From Rhynchonema sp. JSB1_4 (taxonomy: Eukaryota; Nematoda; Chromadorea; Monhysterida; Xyalidae): a stretch of DNA of 64,000 nucleotides. The DNA lies in NCBI GenBank assembly GCA_030248065.1, contig JASAMV010006442.1, forward strand, positions 62,001-126,000. Reading direction: 5' to 3'. Under the pieces are notes generated by a model. That model had not been told where the DNA came from, made no database searches, and was given only the letters and a program-made list of their open reading frames with translations. Both the position numbers and the translations under genes were made by a program. This document shows positions 1 through 12,170 of this stretch, piece after piece; the stretch's first letter is position 1; every line of letters starts with the position of its first letter.

Positions 1-76
1 CTATTTTGGACAACGATTGGGGAAATTAGACCACCCGGCCGGAAGTGAAATTAGTGTACCTTAGGGGGAACCCCCT

Positions 77-94
77 CCCCCAGGAACTGCACTG
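77..94. mobile_element. right terminus of a hAT-like element
   Basis: The motif CCCCCAGGAACTGCACTG closes a G/C-rich stretch and matches the terminal inverted repeat of the complete element at 24601-24994, which starts CAGTGTAGTTCCTGGGGG. The rest of this copy lies left of the window or is lost. Confidence 0.5.
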
Positions 95-200
95 AGTGTT
101 GTCACGCATTCTTTCATCTCTCCGATTGGCCTACTCCACCAGTATCTCCAAGGCTTTCGCTATTGGCTGTTTTCTGGATGGTGTTCAGAAACAATAACGC

Positions 201-1187
201 ATGAGGGAGAAGAATTGGGCTTGGGAGAAATTCACCAACGCATGGGCACTGCTAGATTTCGGTTCTACTGAAGCTGCGAAAAAACACAGAAACATACACA
301 ATGAAACATCACTTATCCATTCAGGTTTGACGAGGTACGGCAGTTACAACAACACCTCTACGTCATGGCGAGTTCGAAAGGCAACCAACCCAGGTGTCAA
401 TGTCAATGACGAACCACCAGTCAAAAGCTTGATCGTACCAGAACTAAGTGATCCAAATTCCACGAGTGCACCAGGTACGCACGCCCACTGCGTTCGATTC
501 TTACTAAGCACGAACTGTTATTGATACATAGTGAATGAAATTTGCAATTTTTTGTGAGTGCAAGAAGCATTTTGCACTTTTTCGCGTGTGACCACAAAAT
601 GTCATCATGATCAAATACCGAACATGGTGCAAGAGACCAATACTTCTTTTACTGATTCAGATCTGACCATCCATGTTACGAAAACGTTGCTCAAAACCAA
701 GCGCAGTCTTGGCGGAGCAGCCAACAACAACGAGGACCTATCCCGGATCGTCGAGGTTGACAATGAGACACAGGGCACACTCAAGGATGAACACAGAACA
801 AAGCCAAAAACAGTGACGAACAGCAACAACAACAACATTAGCCAATCAGCATTGACCAACGGTGACAAGCAGCCAATCAACGAGACCGCCGATCAAACTC
901 AGCAGCCAATCAGCGAACAACAGGAATCGACAATCCCGAACAAAATGCAATCCAAAGAAAACTCCGCCGATGACATAAGCGTTCAGGACGTGTTCGTGAC
1001 AGTGCCCGCTCTGAAATGGTACAGTCCGGCGCACACGAGCTCCCTGGGTGCTCACGAATCGAAGAACAAGATTTGGAAGCCTCAATCCAAATCGTTCGAA
1101 TTGCCCATCAACTCAGGACCAAAATACCGACATTCACTTGCGAGCATTCCAAATTTTAAGCTTTATGGCGAGGAAAGTACGGTTTAA
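201..1187 (+). CDS. unrecognised two-exon protein, low-complexity hydrophilic
   Basis: I do not recognise this protein. Exon 1 (201-474, ATG at 201) ends at AG|GTACGC. Exon 2 starts at 565 or 568 (AAG/AAG, two in-frame acceptors 3 nt apart) and ends at TAA 1185-1187. The phases fit, giving about 298 residues. The product is rich in Asn, Gln, Thr, Ser and Lys with an Asn run (NSNNNN) and looks disordered. Only the last 60 residues (ALKWYSPAHTSS to NFKLYGEESTV) look more ordered. There is no signal peptide or membrane segment. It lies antisense to, and possibly inside, the long last visible intron of the proteasome gene, whose 3' exons are not in the window. It may be a real nested gene or a decayed one; an alternative start is ATG 624. 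Confidence 0.45.
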
Positions 1188-1633
1188 TGACATGTCTGCC
1201 GTTTATGAACCGGCCAGTAGCTTAGAGGGATGTCGTTCAACTGGGCCAAGCGCAATACCAGGTGCTGATTTAATGTAAAGTTAACTTGGGACATTTGTCC
1301 TTGGCCCAGCAATTTATCAAGAGGCGCTTACACTAACAATACGTCCACAGCACATAGCCGTTTTGCTGCATTTTGCCACAGAACACACCAATTGATCAGT
1401 AAAGAACTTGTGTCGTCTGCTCATCCGAATCTCATGTTACCTTGTTCATGACTCATCAGTATTTCGAAAGCTTGTTTTGATTGCCGATCGATTTGTTAAG
1501 CTGGTGCCGTTTTCTTTTCAATTCTGTTTGGTCAGATTTGGTTAAACTACCAAGATGAAATGAAAAATAATCGATACACTAAAAATCGATGTTATGTCAA
1601 GCAAGAAACAGCACGCGCCAAGACCAAACTCAC

Positions 1634-4600
1634 TTGAGCATCACCAGACCGATGGCGGTGGCAGCAAATCGTTTCACATCGTCATTCGGGTCCTTGGCCA
1701 CCGAGCTCAACAAGCGACTCACCACCGATGCATTGCTCGTGCCCGCGTAGGCCATACCTGAAAATGGGACTTTTGCTGCTTTTTTGTTTTTGCTACCTTG
1801 CGTCAAAGCCAGTAAATCTTCCTACTTTGACAAGCAGCAAGGAGAACAGTGCAGACGAGCACAGCCAACGAACTAACCCAACGCCCACACGGCCGTCTGT
1901 CTGAGTGATGATTCGGATTCGTGCTCAAACAACGTCTTGATCATCGGTTCGGCGTGTTCGCGACGTCCAAACATGAACAGCGCCATGCCGATACGAACAC
2001 CGCGTTTGATCTTGTCGTGTTGTGTTTCGATCGCGTACTGAAATTACCAAGTGTGGTTGTTAAGCGAATGGTGAATTGGCACTGACGATGGCACGATGCA
2101 ACAGCGAGGCACACAACCAGAAAGCACGTTGCTGTATAATTAATATTTTGCTAGCTCTACCCTGGAAGTCTGGGAAGTAAGATTCGAGTAAACAACTATC
2201 CAAGCACACAACAGTCCAGGGCTTAGCATTTTCCCATACTGTCTGGCATTTCAGTCCACCCGAAAAGATTTTAATCAGAAACCAAAAACATTCCGACGAA
2301 TAAAATAATAACCCTAAGATAAAAAAAATAATGCTATGACACAAACCTGCATCATGTCAGTGAAGACGGACTCGGGTTCCAGACTGCCGGCCATCACCAG
2401 ACCCATACCGATGCCAGCCGCTTCACCCAGCACTGCGTCATCGGTGAACAACGCCTCACGCAGCTTGTAATACGACACTGTGCGAACAAGCATAAATTAG
2501 ACAATTTGGCACATAGTCTTTTGCTACTAAATGGTAGCAATTTGTTACTAAAAATTTCCCGTTGCCAAAGTCAAAGTCAAAAAACCAAGTCAAAAATTTA
2601 GCGCGCAGTGTTGTGGTCTTTTAAGCATCCGGTGTAATCGCCTGATTATAAAGAAAAACACCGAAAAATGGCCTTCAAAGAATTTGATACAGAAAATTGC
2701 CATTTTAGTAGCAATTGCTACTATAATGTAACAGCAGTGCGTTTTGCCCGTTTCGGCCTGTTTTCACAGACGGGCGAGGTGCCAGGCCTCGTCGGTACGA
2801 ACAACTCTGACCAATTGACCTCCAAAAAAGGACCTCGAGCAGATCTTATTCCTCGAGTGAAACATCACTGCTGCGCACAAAAGTGCACGCCAGTGAGAGA
2901 TGGCAACGAGTAATTAGACCACAAGTTAGCCACACTCCACTGGTACGTTACAATAATGTAACAGCAGTACGTTTTGCCCGTTACTAGCCGATTTTAAAGT
3001 AAAAAACCGTGATTTGGCAGGCATCAAACTTGTGAAATTGATTTTGTATAGTGTTACGTCAAATATTTCAATGTTTCCTGATTAGCTTGTGCCACGAGTT
3101 TCGACCAACGCAAGCTGCTGATTTGCTGTCTGAGTGCAGCCTTAAATTCTGTGGCAAGGGACAACTGGTCTCAGGCTACAAAAGCCAGAGTTTCACTCTC
3201 ACCCACTTTGGTCATGTGTACCCAACGCAGCAACGCCGAGTCCGAGACATGCACCATGTCTGATGTTGACACTCAGATTCGACGTAACACGATCGCGCAG
3301 ATAGTTGATCACGGTCGGATTGCCGTGGTTGGCGTGGATCAGACCTGTACGAATAATACAAAATAAGATAAGCAAAAAAATGTGTCCAGTTTATGCAGGG
3401 ATTTGCTTGCAGCACCTGAAAACGAAAAGTCAAGAAGTGGTGATTATTCAAAAACATTTCACAAGTGACACAACACTAGCAAGAGTTAGCAAACCCATTA
3501 ATTTGTGAAACGAAAGATAACCGCACAAACTCGCAGTATCAAACATCGTCAAAAATCTGGTCCCTCTTAGTCGCAGTGGAACCTTCGTCACACACATGTC
3601 GTTTTTTGAATAACAGAAGTACATGAAATTCACTAATGCCACCAATTTGACTTCGTACAAATTATTCGTGACAAGGCCTTCTGATCTTCTCTTGAAGCCC
3701 CCCCCACCATGATGGAGGCCTCCTCAGAGGGGGCCGGAAAGCTCTGTGCGTCTATTAGAGAAAATATGGTAATTAATATACTACATTGAGTTTGATCGTT
3801 GGGTTCTCGCCCGTCTGACGACATAGCTGAAGAACCAACCCAAAGCGAACAACGCTCCTCCTTCTTTGAACCCGAACGAATCGGCATTTTCAGCGCTTTG
3901 TGGCAGATAGGATTGAAGTAATTTCATTGCCTCGCTTTCGTGACCCTGCAAATACAGTATCGTTTTGGGCACATCAAGTTTGACACGTACACAACATAGT
4001 CGGACGTACATGGTGAATCAAACCCAGACTGGCTACCGCATTGAATTTGTTCCAATTGGTAGCTTTCGATACCCATTCGAGATTATCCCTGCAACAAACT
4101 AGCAACAATTAAAATAATGCACATCAGTTTAGAAAAAGAGTGCAACAAACCGCAAGAAATCATCACACGTAGTGCCCGCATGCATCAGGCCATTAGCCAT
4201 CACAGTCGCGTTGTGTGCCGTGGAGCTACGGACAAAATCCTGCAAGAATAATTTCGATGCCGCAATTCAAAAATCTGTTGAAAGTTACGAAAACCTAAAA
4301 AGTAACCTTGCACGTCTTCAATATCAACATGTCTGTGTGATTCTGTTTAATGAGAAATTGCAGATGATGTTTTACTGTTTCTTCGCCGCTCAGGATCTTC
4401 AGCAGCTTCTTCACTTTTGCGCTCAATTTAGATGTCTGAAACGAAAATTATACATTCACAAGTGCATTCAAAAATTATACAATTCCATCGTACTGAAACC
4501 ATCACAACATCCAACCGTATCTTTCACAGGTTCAGGCGCCGCAGTTGCTGCTATTGGCTCGGTCTTTTCCTTCGTTTCAGAGGCGGCTTGCTCGTCTTTG

Positions 4601-6752
4601 GGTGTCGCACTGGACAGAAAGTCATCAATTTGTAAACTTTGATGATACCCGACATTTTTTGTTATGTCTGTCAGGCACATGCGGAAACCTAAGAAATATT
4701 ATTATCTTGACTGCCCTGGACAGGTCTTGCTCATATAGCGAAGACGTAACACAGCAGATAGTAAATAAAATATGAACTACTAATCTAATAAAATTTCAAA
4801 TTTAATCCACTAACTCAGCAGCAGCAGTGGCATCAGTAGCTTCAATCTTTGCATCAGTTGACGGCGGATCCGAATGTGATAGGCTCTTCTTGTCCAGGTC
4901 TTCTTTTTCTTTCTCGTCCTCTTTCTTCACTTCGGTTGTCGGCGCACTGACAGTGGGAGAATCATCGGCAGCTGTGTCAGGACTCGATGTCAGTTGCTCT
5001 TTGATCTAAAGTGTGTTACATGGGTTGTGAATTGGCACTGATGACGTTACTGTGCACCTACGCCTGTGAAAACAACCCAAAATTGATGCTACCAACATTT
5101 TAGCGTATTGTTTTTTACCAGATTTAGAACTGACCTTAGCAACAAACTGCTGCGTGGCTGTGCCGTAAACGTCCAACGAAATTTGGTACGCTAGCAGCTC
5201 TCCGGTATCCTGAAATTTAAGAAAACGCTTCAAATCAACAAGGCTGCGAGAATATGACGAAACAAATTGAAAAGTCAGGAGACGCCCAAAATCACTCGTT
5301 TCTAAAAACAGAATTACATGGGAATGGCAAAAATAAAGAACACACGTCAAGGTCGACCAATCTGTTCAACAATTCAGCAACGTGATGCGGACGGTCAAGA
5401 CGGATGAGAGCCTGCAAAATGAATCAAGTCCATCCAAACGTCACAATTCCAATTTCGGGCACGTTCATTGCAAACATGCCTGACACAGCCGTTCATAGTC
5501 CGGTTCGATCCTGTCTTTGTACATGTCAACCAACAAGGCCAATGCTTGGTCACTGTACGCCTTCTCAACGACGGTCGACATGGTCAAGTCAAACGCGCAT
5601 GTCAGAAGATTGGCGTCGGTCTGCGAATAAAAGTGAACAATCGATTAAGGAAACAAATTTACCGCATCGGTTTGGATCATTTTTTAGCCACTCTGCTTGA
5701 TTCTGATCAGGATGCAACTTACCGAAGTTTTCAACGCGCGTTCAACGACGTCCAGACGTCTCAGCTCAAGAGCAAGCGCGACAACCTGTGACAAAATTGA
5801 AAACGTAGTTTTACGAAATTTCAAAACAACCAATTTGCAATGAGACAGCTACTAAAACGCACATCGTAATATTCCTTGGCGTCATCGCTCTTCATACTTC
5901 GTTCAAACACTCGATCAATCAACTGCGTCAATCTTTCATCCACAGTCTCTTTCGCTATCATTTGCTGCTTGTATCGGTCGATTGCCACTTCTGCCAAGAC
6001 ATGTAGTATTTTGTTGGGAAAATTCAGCACAAGTTAAAAATCACTCATAAAAAACAACAATTTTGCAAAACACACAAACGCACCAATAATTTTGTTCACA
6101 TACATGTCGTCCTGCTGGCCGATTTCCGATGGACATTTGTATGACGACAGTGAAAACAAATCTGTGTGAACAAAAATGATCGTAACATTTTTTAACAGTT
6201 CAAAAGTAACATTCTCAACAATGTTGTTGCAAAAGAAAGACCACCAAGCGTCCAACCAACCGCCAGCATTCAGTGCGTACGTCAGCGCATCACCATACTC
6301 GTCCAAGTAGAAATGGATCTTTGACGCCACCAGCGATGCCATATTTTTATTCGCGAAAGATTTTCGCTCGCACAATTGCTCGAGCTCCGGCAGGAAATCG
6401 GCCATTTCGTGCCTGCAGGGATGCACATTCGGTTTTTTACCGTATTCCCTAAAAACAGAGCTCTTCTGCAAAAGATCAGCTCCCCTACTCGATCGAAAAT
6501 AACACCGGGTTTAGAATGCTCTCTCGACGAATAGTAAAATGTTTTTTTTGGAAAACGAAAAATAGATCCTCCCGTTTATTTCATGGAATGTGGTATTAAA
6601 GCGGTGCCAAACTGAATAGTGTTCGTTGTTCGGTGACAGAAAAACAATTTACCAATATCGATTGATGGTCGGCCAATGATTGAGATTGTCGATGATCTCG
6701 CCCTTGAACACGTCCGTCTCGTCATCGCTGCCCAGCATTTCCATCAAAGTGG
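1634..6752 (-). CDS. psmd1: 26S proteasome regulatory subunit RPN2/PSMD1 (partial, 3' exons missing)
   Basis: RPN2 is the large non-ATPase scaffold of the proteasome base, made of toroidal PC repeats. I read 18 exons (plus coordinates): 6653-6752, 6261-6412, 6084-6161, 5863-5990, 5723-5785, 5480-5620, 5346-5411, 5135-5209, about 4812-5005, about 4530-4640, 4307-4435, 4151-4239, 4010-4088, 3840-3945, 3207-3344, 2347-2477, 1878-2037, 1634-1757. Signature stretches are [38 protein letters not shown] and [13 protein letters not shown]. An acidic Lys/Glu-rich insert near 4830-4990 matches the KEKE region of the family. About 690 of the usual ~950 residues are present; the C-terminal third lies beyond 1634 and is not found in 1-1633. 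The start exon is uncertain: intron 1 holds the transposon nest at 6.8-10.2 kb, and 10204-10274 (minus) offers an ATG exon in the right phase. The intron 5412-5479 uses a GC donor. The exon near 4530-4640 has an uncertain 5' edge. Confidence 0.9.
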
Positions 6753-6815
6753 CTGCAGTTGAACAGTTGAACATCAACAAAATTAACGAATGAAATGAAA
6801 ACAATTGCCATCAAC

Positions 6816-8093
6816 CAGTGCTGTGGCTACTTTTGCGGGGCGGGTAGGGTACATAGGTGGAAAAAATCGGGGCGGGTAGGGGCGAACTGTAGATGGGATT
6901 GGGGGGGGGGGGGAAATCCGGTTTGGGGGGAGGGGGAAGATTTTTCGGGGCGGGTAGGGTACAATACAAGTTTTTTCGCGTGCCTGTTTTATGTACTAAA
7001 AAGTACATATATCGCGCGCAGCGCGAAATTTTTTGCACTTTTTAGGGTTTTCGGTCGAAATTTGGGCATTTTTTACCGAAAAATGGGCATTTTGGGGGTA
7101 AAAATCGGGGCGGGTAGGGTACCAAGGCGGGGCGGGTAGGGGGCTAGCAGTGCTGTGGCTGGGGGGTCTCCCCAACGGTACCCTACCCGCCCCGGCCTGC
7201 TACGCTACCCCCCTACCCGCCCCGCCCTGGTACCCTACCGGCCCCGATTTTTACCCCCAAAATACCCATTTTTCGGTCAAAAATGTCCAAATTTCGACCG
7301 AACACCCTAAAAAGTGCAAAAATTTTCGCACTGCGCGCGATATATGTACTTTTTAGTACATAAAAACAGGCACGCGAAAAAACTTGTGTTGTACCCTACC
7401 CGCACCGAAAAATCTTTCCCCCCCCCCTCTCCCCCCAAACCGGATTTCCCCCCCCCCCAAAATCCCAGGTACACGACCCCCTACCGCCCTACCCGCCCCG
7501 ATTTTTTCCACCTATGTACCCTACCTATACTTGCGGGCCGGAAAAAAACCGTTTTTTTTCCGAAAAAAAACCGAAAAAAACCGTTTTTTTTCCGAGGCCC
7601 GGAAAAATACGTTTTTATTTTTCCGGAAATTTTTCCAAGTGGCAACTTTTGGAAAAAAACGGTTTTTTTCCAAAAATTTCCGAAATATTTTCAAGGGTTA
7701 CGAAAGGATGTTGTCAAAACTAATGTAAATCGGTGCTAAACAGTTCAAAATGAGCACTTTTTAATCTCCAAGTGCATTTTTAGCATGTTTCAGGCCATTT
7801 CCCGACAAAATTTTCTCCAAAATAGGCGTTTTTGGACCATGGGTATCCTTAAGTACTGGAAAAATATTTGGAAAAAACGGTTTTTTTCCGGAAAAAAACG
7901 GTTTTTTTTCCAAAAATATATTTTGCGGAAAAATACGCAAGTATAACCCTACCCACCCCGCCAAAGTAGCCAGAGCACTGGTGGGTAGGGTACCAGAGCG
8001 GGGCGGGTAGGGAGGGGGTAGCATACCAGGCCGGGGCGGGTAGGGTGCCATTGGGGGGCCCCCCCCCCCCCCCCCCCCCCAGCCACAGCACTG
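6816..8093. mobile_element. hAT-like non-autonomous element with 8-bp target duplication
   Basis: The element begins CAGTGCTGTGGCT and ends AGCCACAGCACTG. It is flanked by the exact 8-bp repeat CCATCAAC (6808-6815 and 8094-8101). CAGTG ends and an 8-bp duplication are hallmarks of the hAT superfamily. The interior has no transposase. It is built of inverted copies of a GGGGCGGGTAGGGTACC phrase (6838-6970, 7085-7145, 7185-7250, 7485-7530, 7940-8045), a TTTTTTCCGG palindromic phrase (7540-7930), an internal second terminus at 7148, and a C run of about 22 nt at 8059-8080. It sits in the presumed first intron of psmd1. Confidence 0.75.
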
Positions 8094-8163
8094 CCATCAA
8101 CATAGGGTTAGAGATAGATGTCGGGTGTCGGGTCGGTGGTGCCACAAAAGTGCAGGTGTCGGG

Positions 8164-9017
8164 CATAGTAGTGGCTGGGGGGGGGGGTTGGGGGGTTACC
8201 CCCCTCTCAGTACTTACCTACCACAAAACCCGAGGGGGGGGTTGAGTACTTACCTCTCACAACTCCAAATCATACCTCTCACAAGCAATTTTATAGCTTT
8301 TTAAGGCAAAAATCGGTGTTTTTCGACCTTATTTTCCCAAACTCTGCGTCTATCTATCTATCTATCGTCAACAAATTTTGGGAACAATCTATCTATCGTC
8401 AACACATTTCGAACCCAAAATTGACATTTTTGACTCAAAATGGCTCAAAATCGGTATTTTTGCCCCAAATAGGCAAAAAATCGCGCGCGGATTTAGTACA
8501 ATTAAGTACATTTTCATTAATATTTACACATTATTACATACTTAGTACACTATACTATACCTTGATTTTTGGCGACCCCCCAGCCCCCACCATCTATCTA
8601 TCGCAGTGTAGTGGCAGGCCCATGTGTGGGAGGTAAGTATGATGCGGGGTTGGGACCGGAAGCGTGAGAGGTATGATTTTGGTCACCCAAAAAGGCGAAA
8701 AAACACCGTTTTTGTGATACAATTTTGGCCAAAAATTGAGGTAAAAATAGTACTTTTTCAAAATTTTCGCCGAAAATCGCCTAAAAATAGGTATTATGGG
8801 TGGGTTTGCGCGCGGAGCGCGCGATTTTTGCGAAAATAAGGTCGAAAAACACCGATTTTTGCCTTAAAAAGGTATAAAATTGCTTGTGAGAGGTATGATT
8901 TGGAGTTGTGAGAGGTAAGTACTCACCCCCCCCCCAACCCCCCCCCTCGGGTTTTGTGGTAGGTAAGTACTGAGAGGGGGGTAACCCCCCAACCCCCCCC
9001 CCCCAGCCACTACTATG
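8164..9017. mobile_element. foldback element, TAGTGGCTGGGGG ends
   Basis: The arms 8164-8330 and 8845-9017 are near-perfect inverted repeats. Both carry GAGAGGTAAGTACT phrases, a G/C homopolymer and the phrase around CACCGATTTTTGCC. Ends read CATAGTAGTGGCTGGGG and CCCCAGCCACTACTATG, the same terminus type as the neighbouring hAT-like elements. The middle holds TCTA microsatellite phrases ending ATCGTCAACA (8345-8405, 8590). No coding capacity is seen. Confidence 0.6.
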
Positions 9018-9094
9018 ATCTATCGTCAACAAGTTTGGGTCGACCCCCCCCAGATTTCGGACTTGGGTCATCTATCTATCGTCAACCAGAGGTC

Positions 9095-9245
9095 GCAATC
9101 GGGCCGGCCCGACCTCGGGCCGGGCCGGGCCGGGCCGGGCTGGCCGGCCCGCGTTTTCGCGTTTTGGCTTTTGGATCGGGCCGGGCCGGGCCGGGCCGGA
9201 GATTTTGGAGGGTCGGGCCGGGCGGGCCCGGGCACCCCGGCCCGA
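9095..9245. repeat. GGGCC-rich low-complexity island
   Basis: Runs of GGGCCGGGCCGGGCC alternate with short AT phrases. The same phrase recurs at 9765-9870 and 9985-10105, and a shorter one at 25430-25480. Any open frames here are artefacts of the GGGCC repeat (Gly-Pro-Gly-Arg-Ala). Confidence 0.75.
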
Positions 9246-9342
9246 AGCTTCTGAAGTGACTTATTTTACTGAAAAAGTAGGGTTTTTTTGTCCAAAATAC
9301 TAAAATTTCTAATGGGATTCAGCAAGAGTGATTAGTATTGTC

Positions 9343-9656
9343 CAGTGGTGTGGCTACCCAGGCGTGCAATCAACCTACTGTACCACCAGCAGTGCCTGAA
9401 ATCAACCTACCTACTGTACCGACCGGCCGAGCTAGGGGGGAACAAAATTTTTTATGTCCAAGTTTAGATGAAAATGTACTCTCAAACCCTCAAAATTTTT
9501 CGATTATTTGGAATGAAAAATATGGATTTTATACCCCATTTTGAGCCAAAAATAGCAACCTACTGTACCAGCCGGGGGGCGGCGACCTACCTACTGTACC
9601 AGGATGGCGCGTCATCTACCTACTGTACCTAGGGAAATCCCCCAGCCACACAGTTG
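9343..9656. mobile_element. short hAT-like MITE with 8-bp target duplication
   Basis: It begins CAGTGGTGTGGCTACCC and ends CCAGCCACACAGTTG. It is flanked by exact GTATTGTC repeats (9335-9342 and 9657-9664). The 314-bp interior repeats the phrase CCTACCTACTGTACC. No protein is encoded. Confidence 0.65.
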
Positions 9657-9663
9657 GTATTGT

Positions 9664-10105
9664 CTATCTGGCGACTTTTTCATGGAAAACAATGAAATTT
9701 CAACAAAAAAATGATTCAAAAATCGCAAAAAAGACAAAAAGGGAAAATCTGAGCCAAAAATTCGGGCCGGGCCGGGCCGGGCCGGGCCGGAGATTTGGGG
9801 GTTTGGGCCGGGCCGGCCCGGAGATTTGGGGGACGGGAGGTTTGGGCCGGGCCGGGCCGGCCAGATGGGGGCCCCCCAGCCACACAGTTGTATTTCTATC
9901 TGGCGACTTTTTCAGAAAACAAAAATTCAACAAAAAAAGATCAAAAATCGCAAAAAAGACAAAAAGGGAAAATCGAGCCAAAAAAATCGGCCGGGCCGGG
10001 CCGGGCCGGGCCGGAGAGGGGGTCGGGCCGGGCCGGGCCGGAGAGGGGGACGGGTCGGGCCGGGCCAATTGGGGCTCGGGCCGGGCCGGGCCGGCCAAAC
10101 CCGGC
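9664..10105. repeat. tandem duplicated block ending in GGGCC runs
   Basis: The segment starting TATCTGGCGACTTTTTCA at 9664 recurs at 9897. Both copies continue through an A-rich phrase (GACAAAAAGGGAAAATC) into GGGCCGGGCC runs and the terminus CCCCCAGCCACACAGTTG, with a few small indels between them. Confidence 0.6.
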
Positions 10106-10708
10106 CCTATTCACCTCTATCGTCAACACATTTCGGGTCCCAATCCATCTATCGTCAACACCCTGACCAAGTACTACACTGCCAAGAACGCAAACCTGCA
10201 TTGTATATAGCTTCCTTCGGGTCACGATTTGGCGCACGTAGACCAACCAAAACGGCCACGTTCAAGCCCACAGTCATTTTATAACGGCCTGTTGTTTTGT
10301 TTTTAGATTCTCTGGCCTTGACTTTCTCGAGCGTTGTCCAAAATCGATTTTTTATCGCTTTCAGGTGTCTAAAACGATCAGTTAAAAACGCAAATCTATA
10401 AAACTACAAAACAAACAAAGAAACAAACACACCATGAAAAATTTAAATTCCGCTGCTCCTGCTACTTTTTGTATTTTCTCTGCGTTTTCATATACGCGCA
10501 CCGACTATTCATCGTCAATTCAAACTTGATGGAGCTCAACGCCACACCGGTGGCGCAATGCACCGGTGCCCACCCCATACTCACCCCCCCCCCACCAGCT
10601 CATCGCAGTGCCTCATTCACGCTTTCATTTACAACGAAATTTATTCAGCGAACTTCGGAATTTTCAAGGACTCTCGATTTTCGACCTTCAAACCAGACCC
10701 GAGTCATT

Positions 10709-12102
10709 ATGGCTGCGACAATCACCGAACTGTTCCAAAATTACCAATCTGACATTCAGGTTTGGTGCTTTCTGCTTTATATTATGAAATTTCCATCATA
10801 AATTAATAAATACAGACGTTTGCCGAGGACATGGCCAACAAAGCCAAGCATCTGCCCCAAATCACAATGTCCGCAATCGAAGATGCGAAATCATCAGTGC
10901 CTCAAGCGGACTACGGAAAGAAAGTACACAGAAATTGCGCGGTTTCCACAGAAACTCAAGATGTCTCTATTTCGAAGTAAATTTCACAATTTACCTATAG
11001 ATCATGGACACGACAACGGCGGTGGGCGACGAATCGTTCTACACGAAGGGCATCCTGCCGTTGTACACCTGGATGGGCGTGTGTCTGTTCGCCTATGGTT
11101 TCGGCTACATCATCGGAGGGTACGTCACCCTGGGAGGGGGTGTATTCGGAAAGATTTACACTGAACCTCCCCTTTATTGCAGTTTCATGCCAGTGAGCAT
11201 GCTGTTGGGCATGGTGTTGAGCGGACCACTGGCTGCGGCACTGGCCTTTGTTGGCGTGCCCTATTTCGTCATCAAATTCACCAAAAAGGAAGACAAAGAG
11301 GGTGTAAGTGGTTGTCTGGTTGATGTTTCACTATCACACACACACATTTTCGAGTGATGTTTCAGCCGAAACGCATGCACGTGATGGTGGCATCGGCGAT
11401 TATGGGTGTGTTGGCGGGACATGCCTTCGCTGACTGCTACTTGCTCATCACTGGTTGGCTCAAAGGATCTTTGCAGTCCGTAACCGAGTGAATCTACTTT
11501 CTGCCCACCCTTTGCAGCCCCACCGTTGTGGCTGATGGCGATGTTGATCGGACTGGTTGGTGGTCTGGCTGGACCGTCCGTGTCCGCAAGTCGACAAACA
11601 ACACTCGGCGTGCTCATTGGTGAGGCATATTTTGGGTCACCCTGTGTGTATTGTGTAATCCAACAATCAATTGCAGGTGCCCCGTTGGCCATCGAATTTC
11701 TGTTCGGCGTGATCACAGGCAACATGAGCGCCACCTACTTCTTCTATTTGGTCGCATTTGTCGCCGTGTTCTTCGTCGCCATCCAGGTCAGCAAGCGGAG
11801 GAGTGAATCAGTAAATGGAATAAAAAGAAAATGTCATCTGAGCTTCCAAAACTCAAATAATTTCAATTTGAGGTGAACCTGTCGGATCCAGCCACAACCC
11901 AAGGTGACCAAGGCCTGAACTACCAGCTCTGCATCATCGCTGCCGCCATTGCTGCACAGGTAAAAAACTATCAGAAAAGAATTATAATGTTTTCAGGAGA
12001 AAAATGAGCCTATAATTTTTAATTCTATTGCAGGGCCTGATCACGTTCCTGTTCAGCTTCAGCCAAGAAAAAGCGTCCCAACAGAAATCCCAGGAGAGCT
12101 AA
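10709..12102 (+). CDS. unrecognised multi-pass membrane protein
   Basis: Nine exons: 10709-10759, 10816-10923, 11001-11119, 11183-11303, 11366-11453, 11518-11619, 11677-11786, 11873-11959, 12034-12102. All phases fit, giving 284 residues from ATG 10709 to TAA. A hydrophilic N-terminal 60 residues (ELFQNYQSDIQTF) is followed by about six or seven hydrophobic segments, such as YTWMGVCLFAYGFGYIIGG, a Lys-rich loop (KFTKKEDKEG), WLMAMLIGLVGGL, FYLVAFVAVFFVAI and a last one before a polar tail ending SQQKSQES. The layout recalls Bax-inhibitor-1/TMBIM proteins, but I see no diagnostic motif, so that is only a guess. The intron before 11366 ends in TGATGTTTCAG. Confidence 0.85.
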
Positions 12103-12170
12103 TAAGAAACCGACAAACCACGAAACCTAACAAAAACACTAATTCCGCTTACAGTATTGTGGTCAAACCA

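Noticed and set aside
7314..7739. Open frames across the hAT-like element
   Set aside because: They encode Pro/Lys/Phe strings from homopolymers and palindromic phrases; the same frames reappear mirrored on the other strand.
9692..10210. Gly/Arg/Ala/Pro-rich open frames
   Set aside because: They are translations of the GGGCC repeat in all frames.
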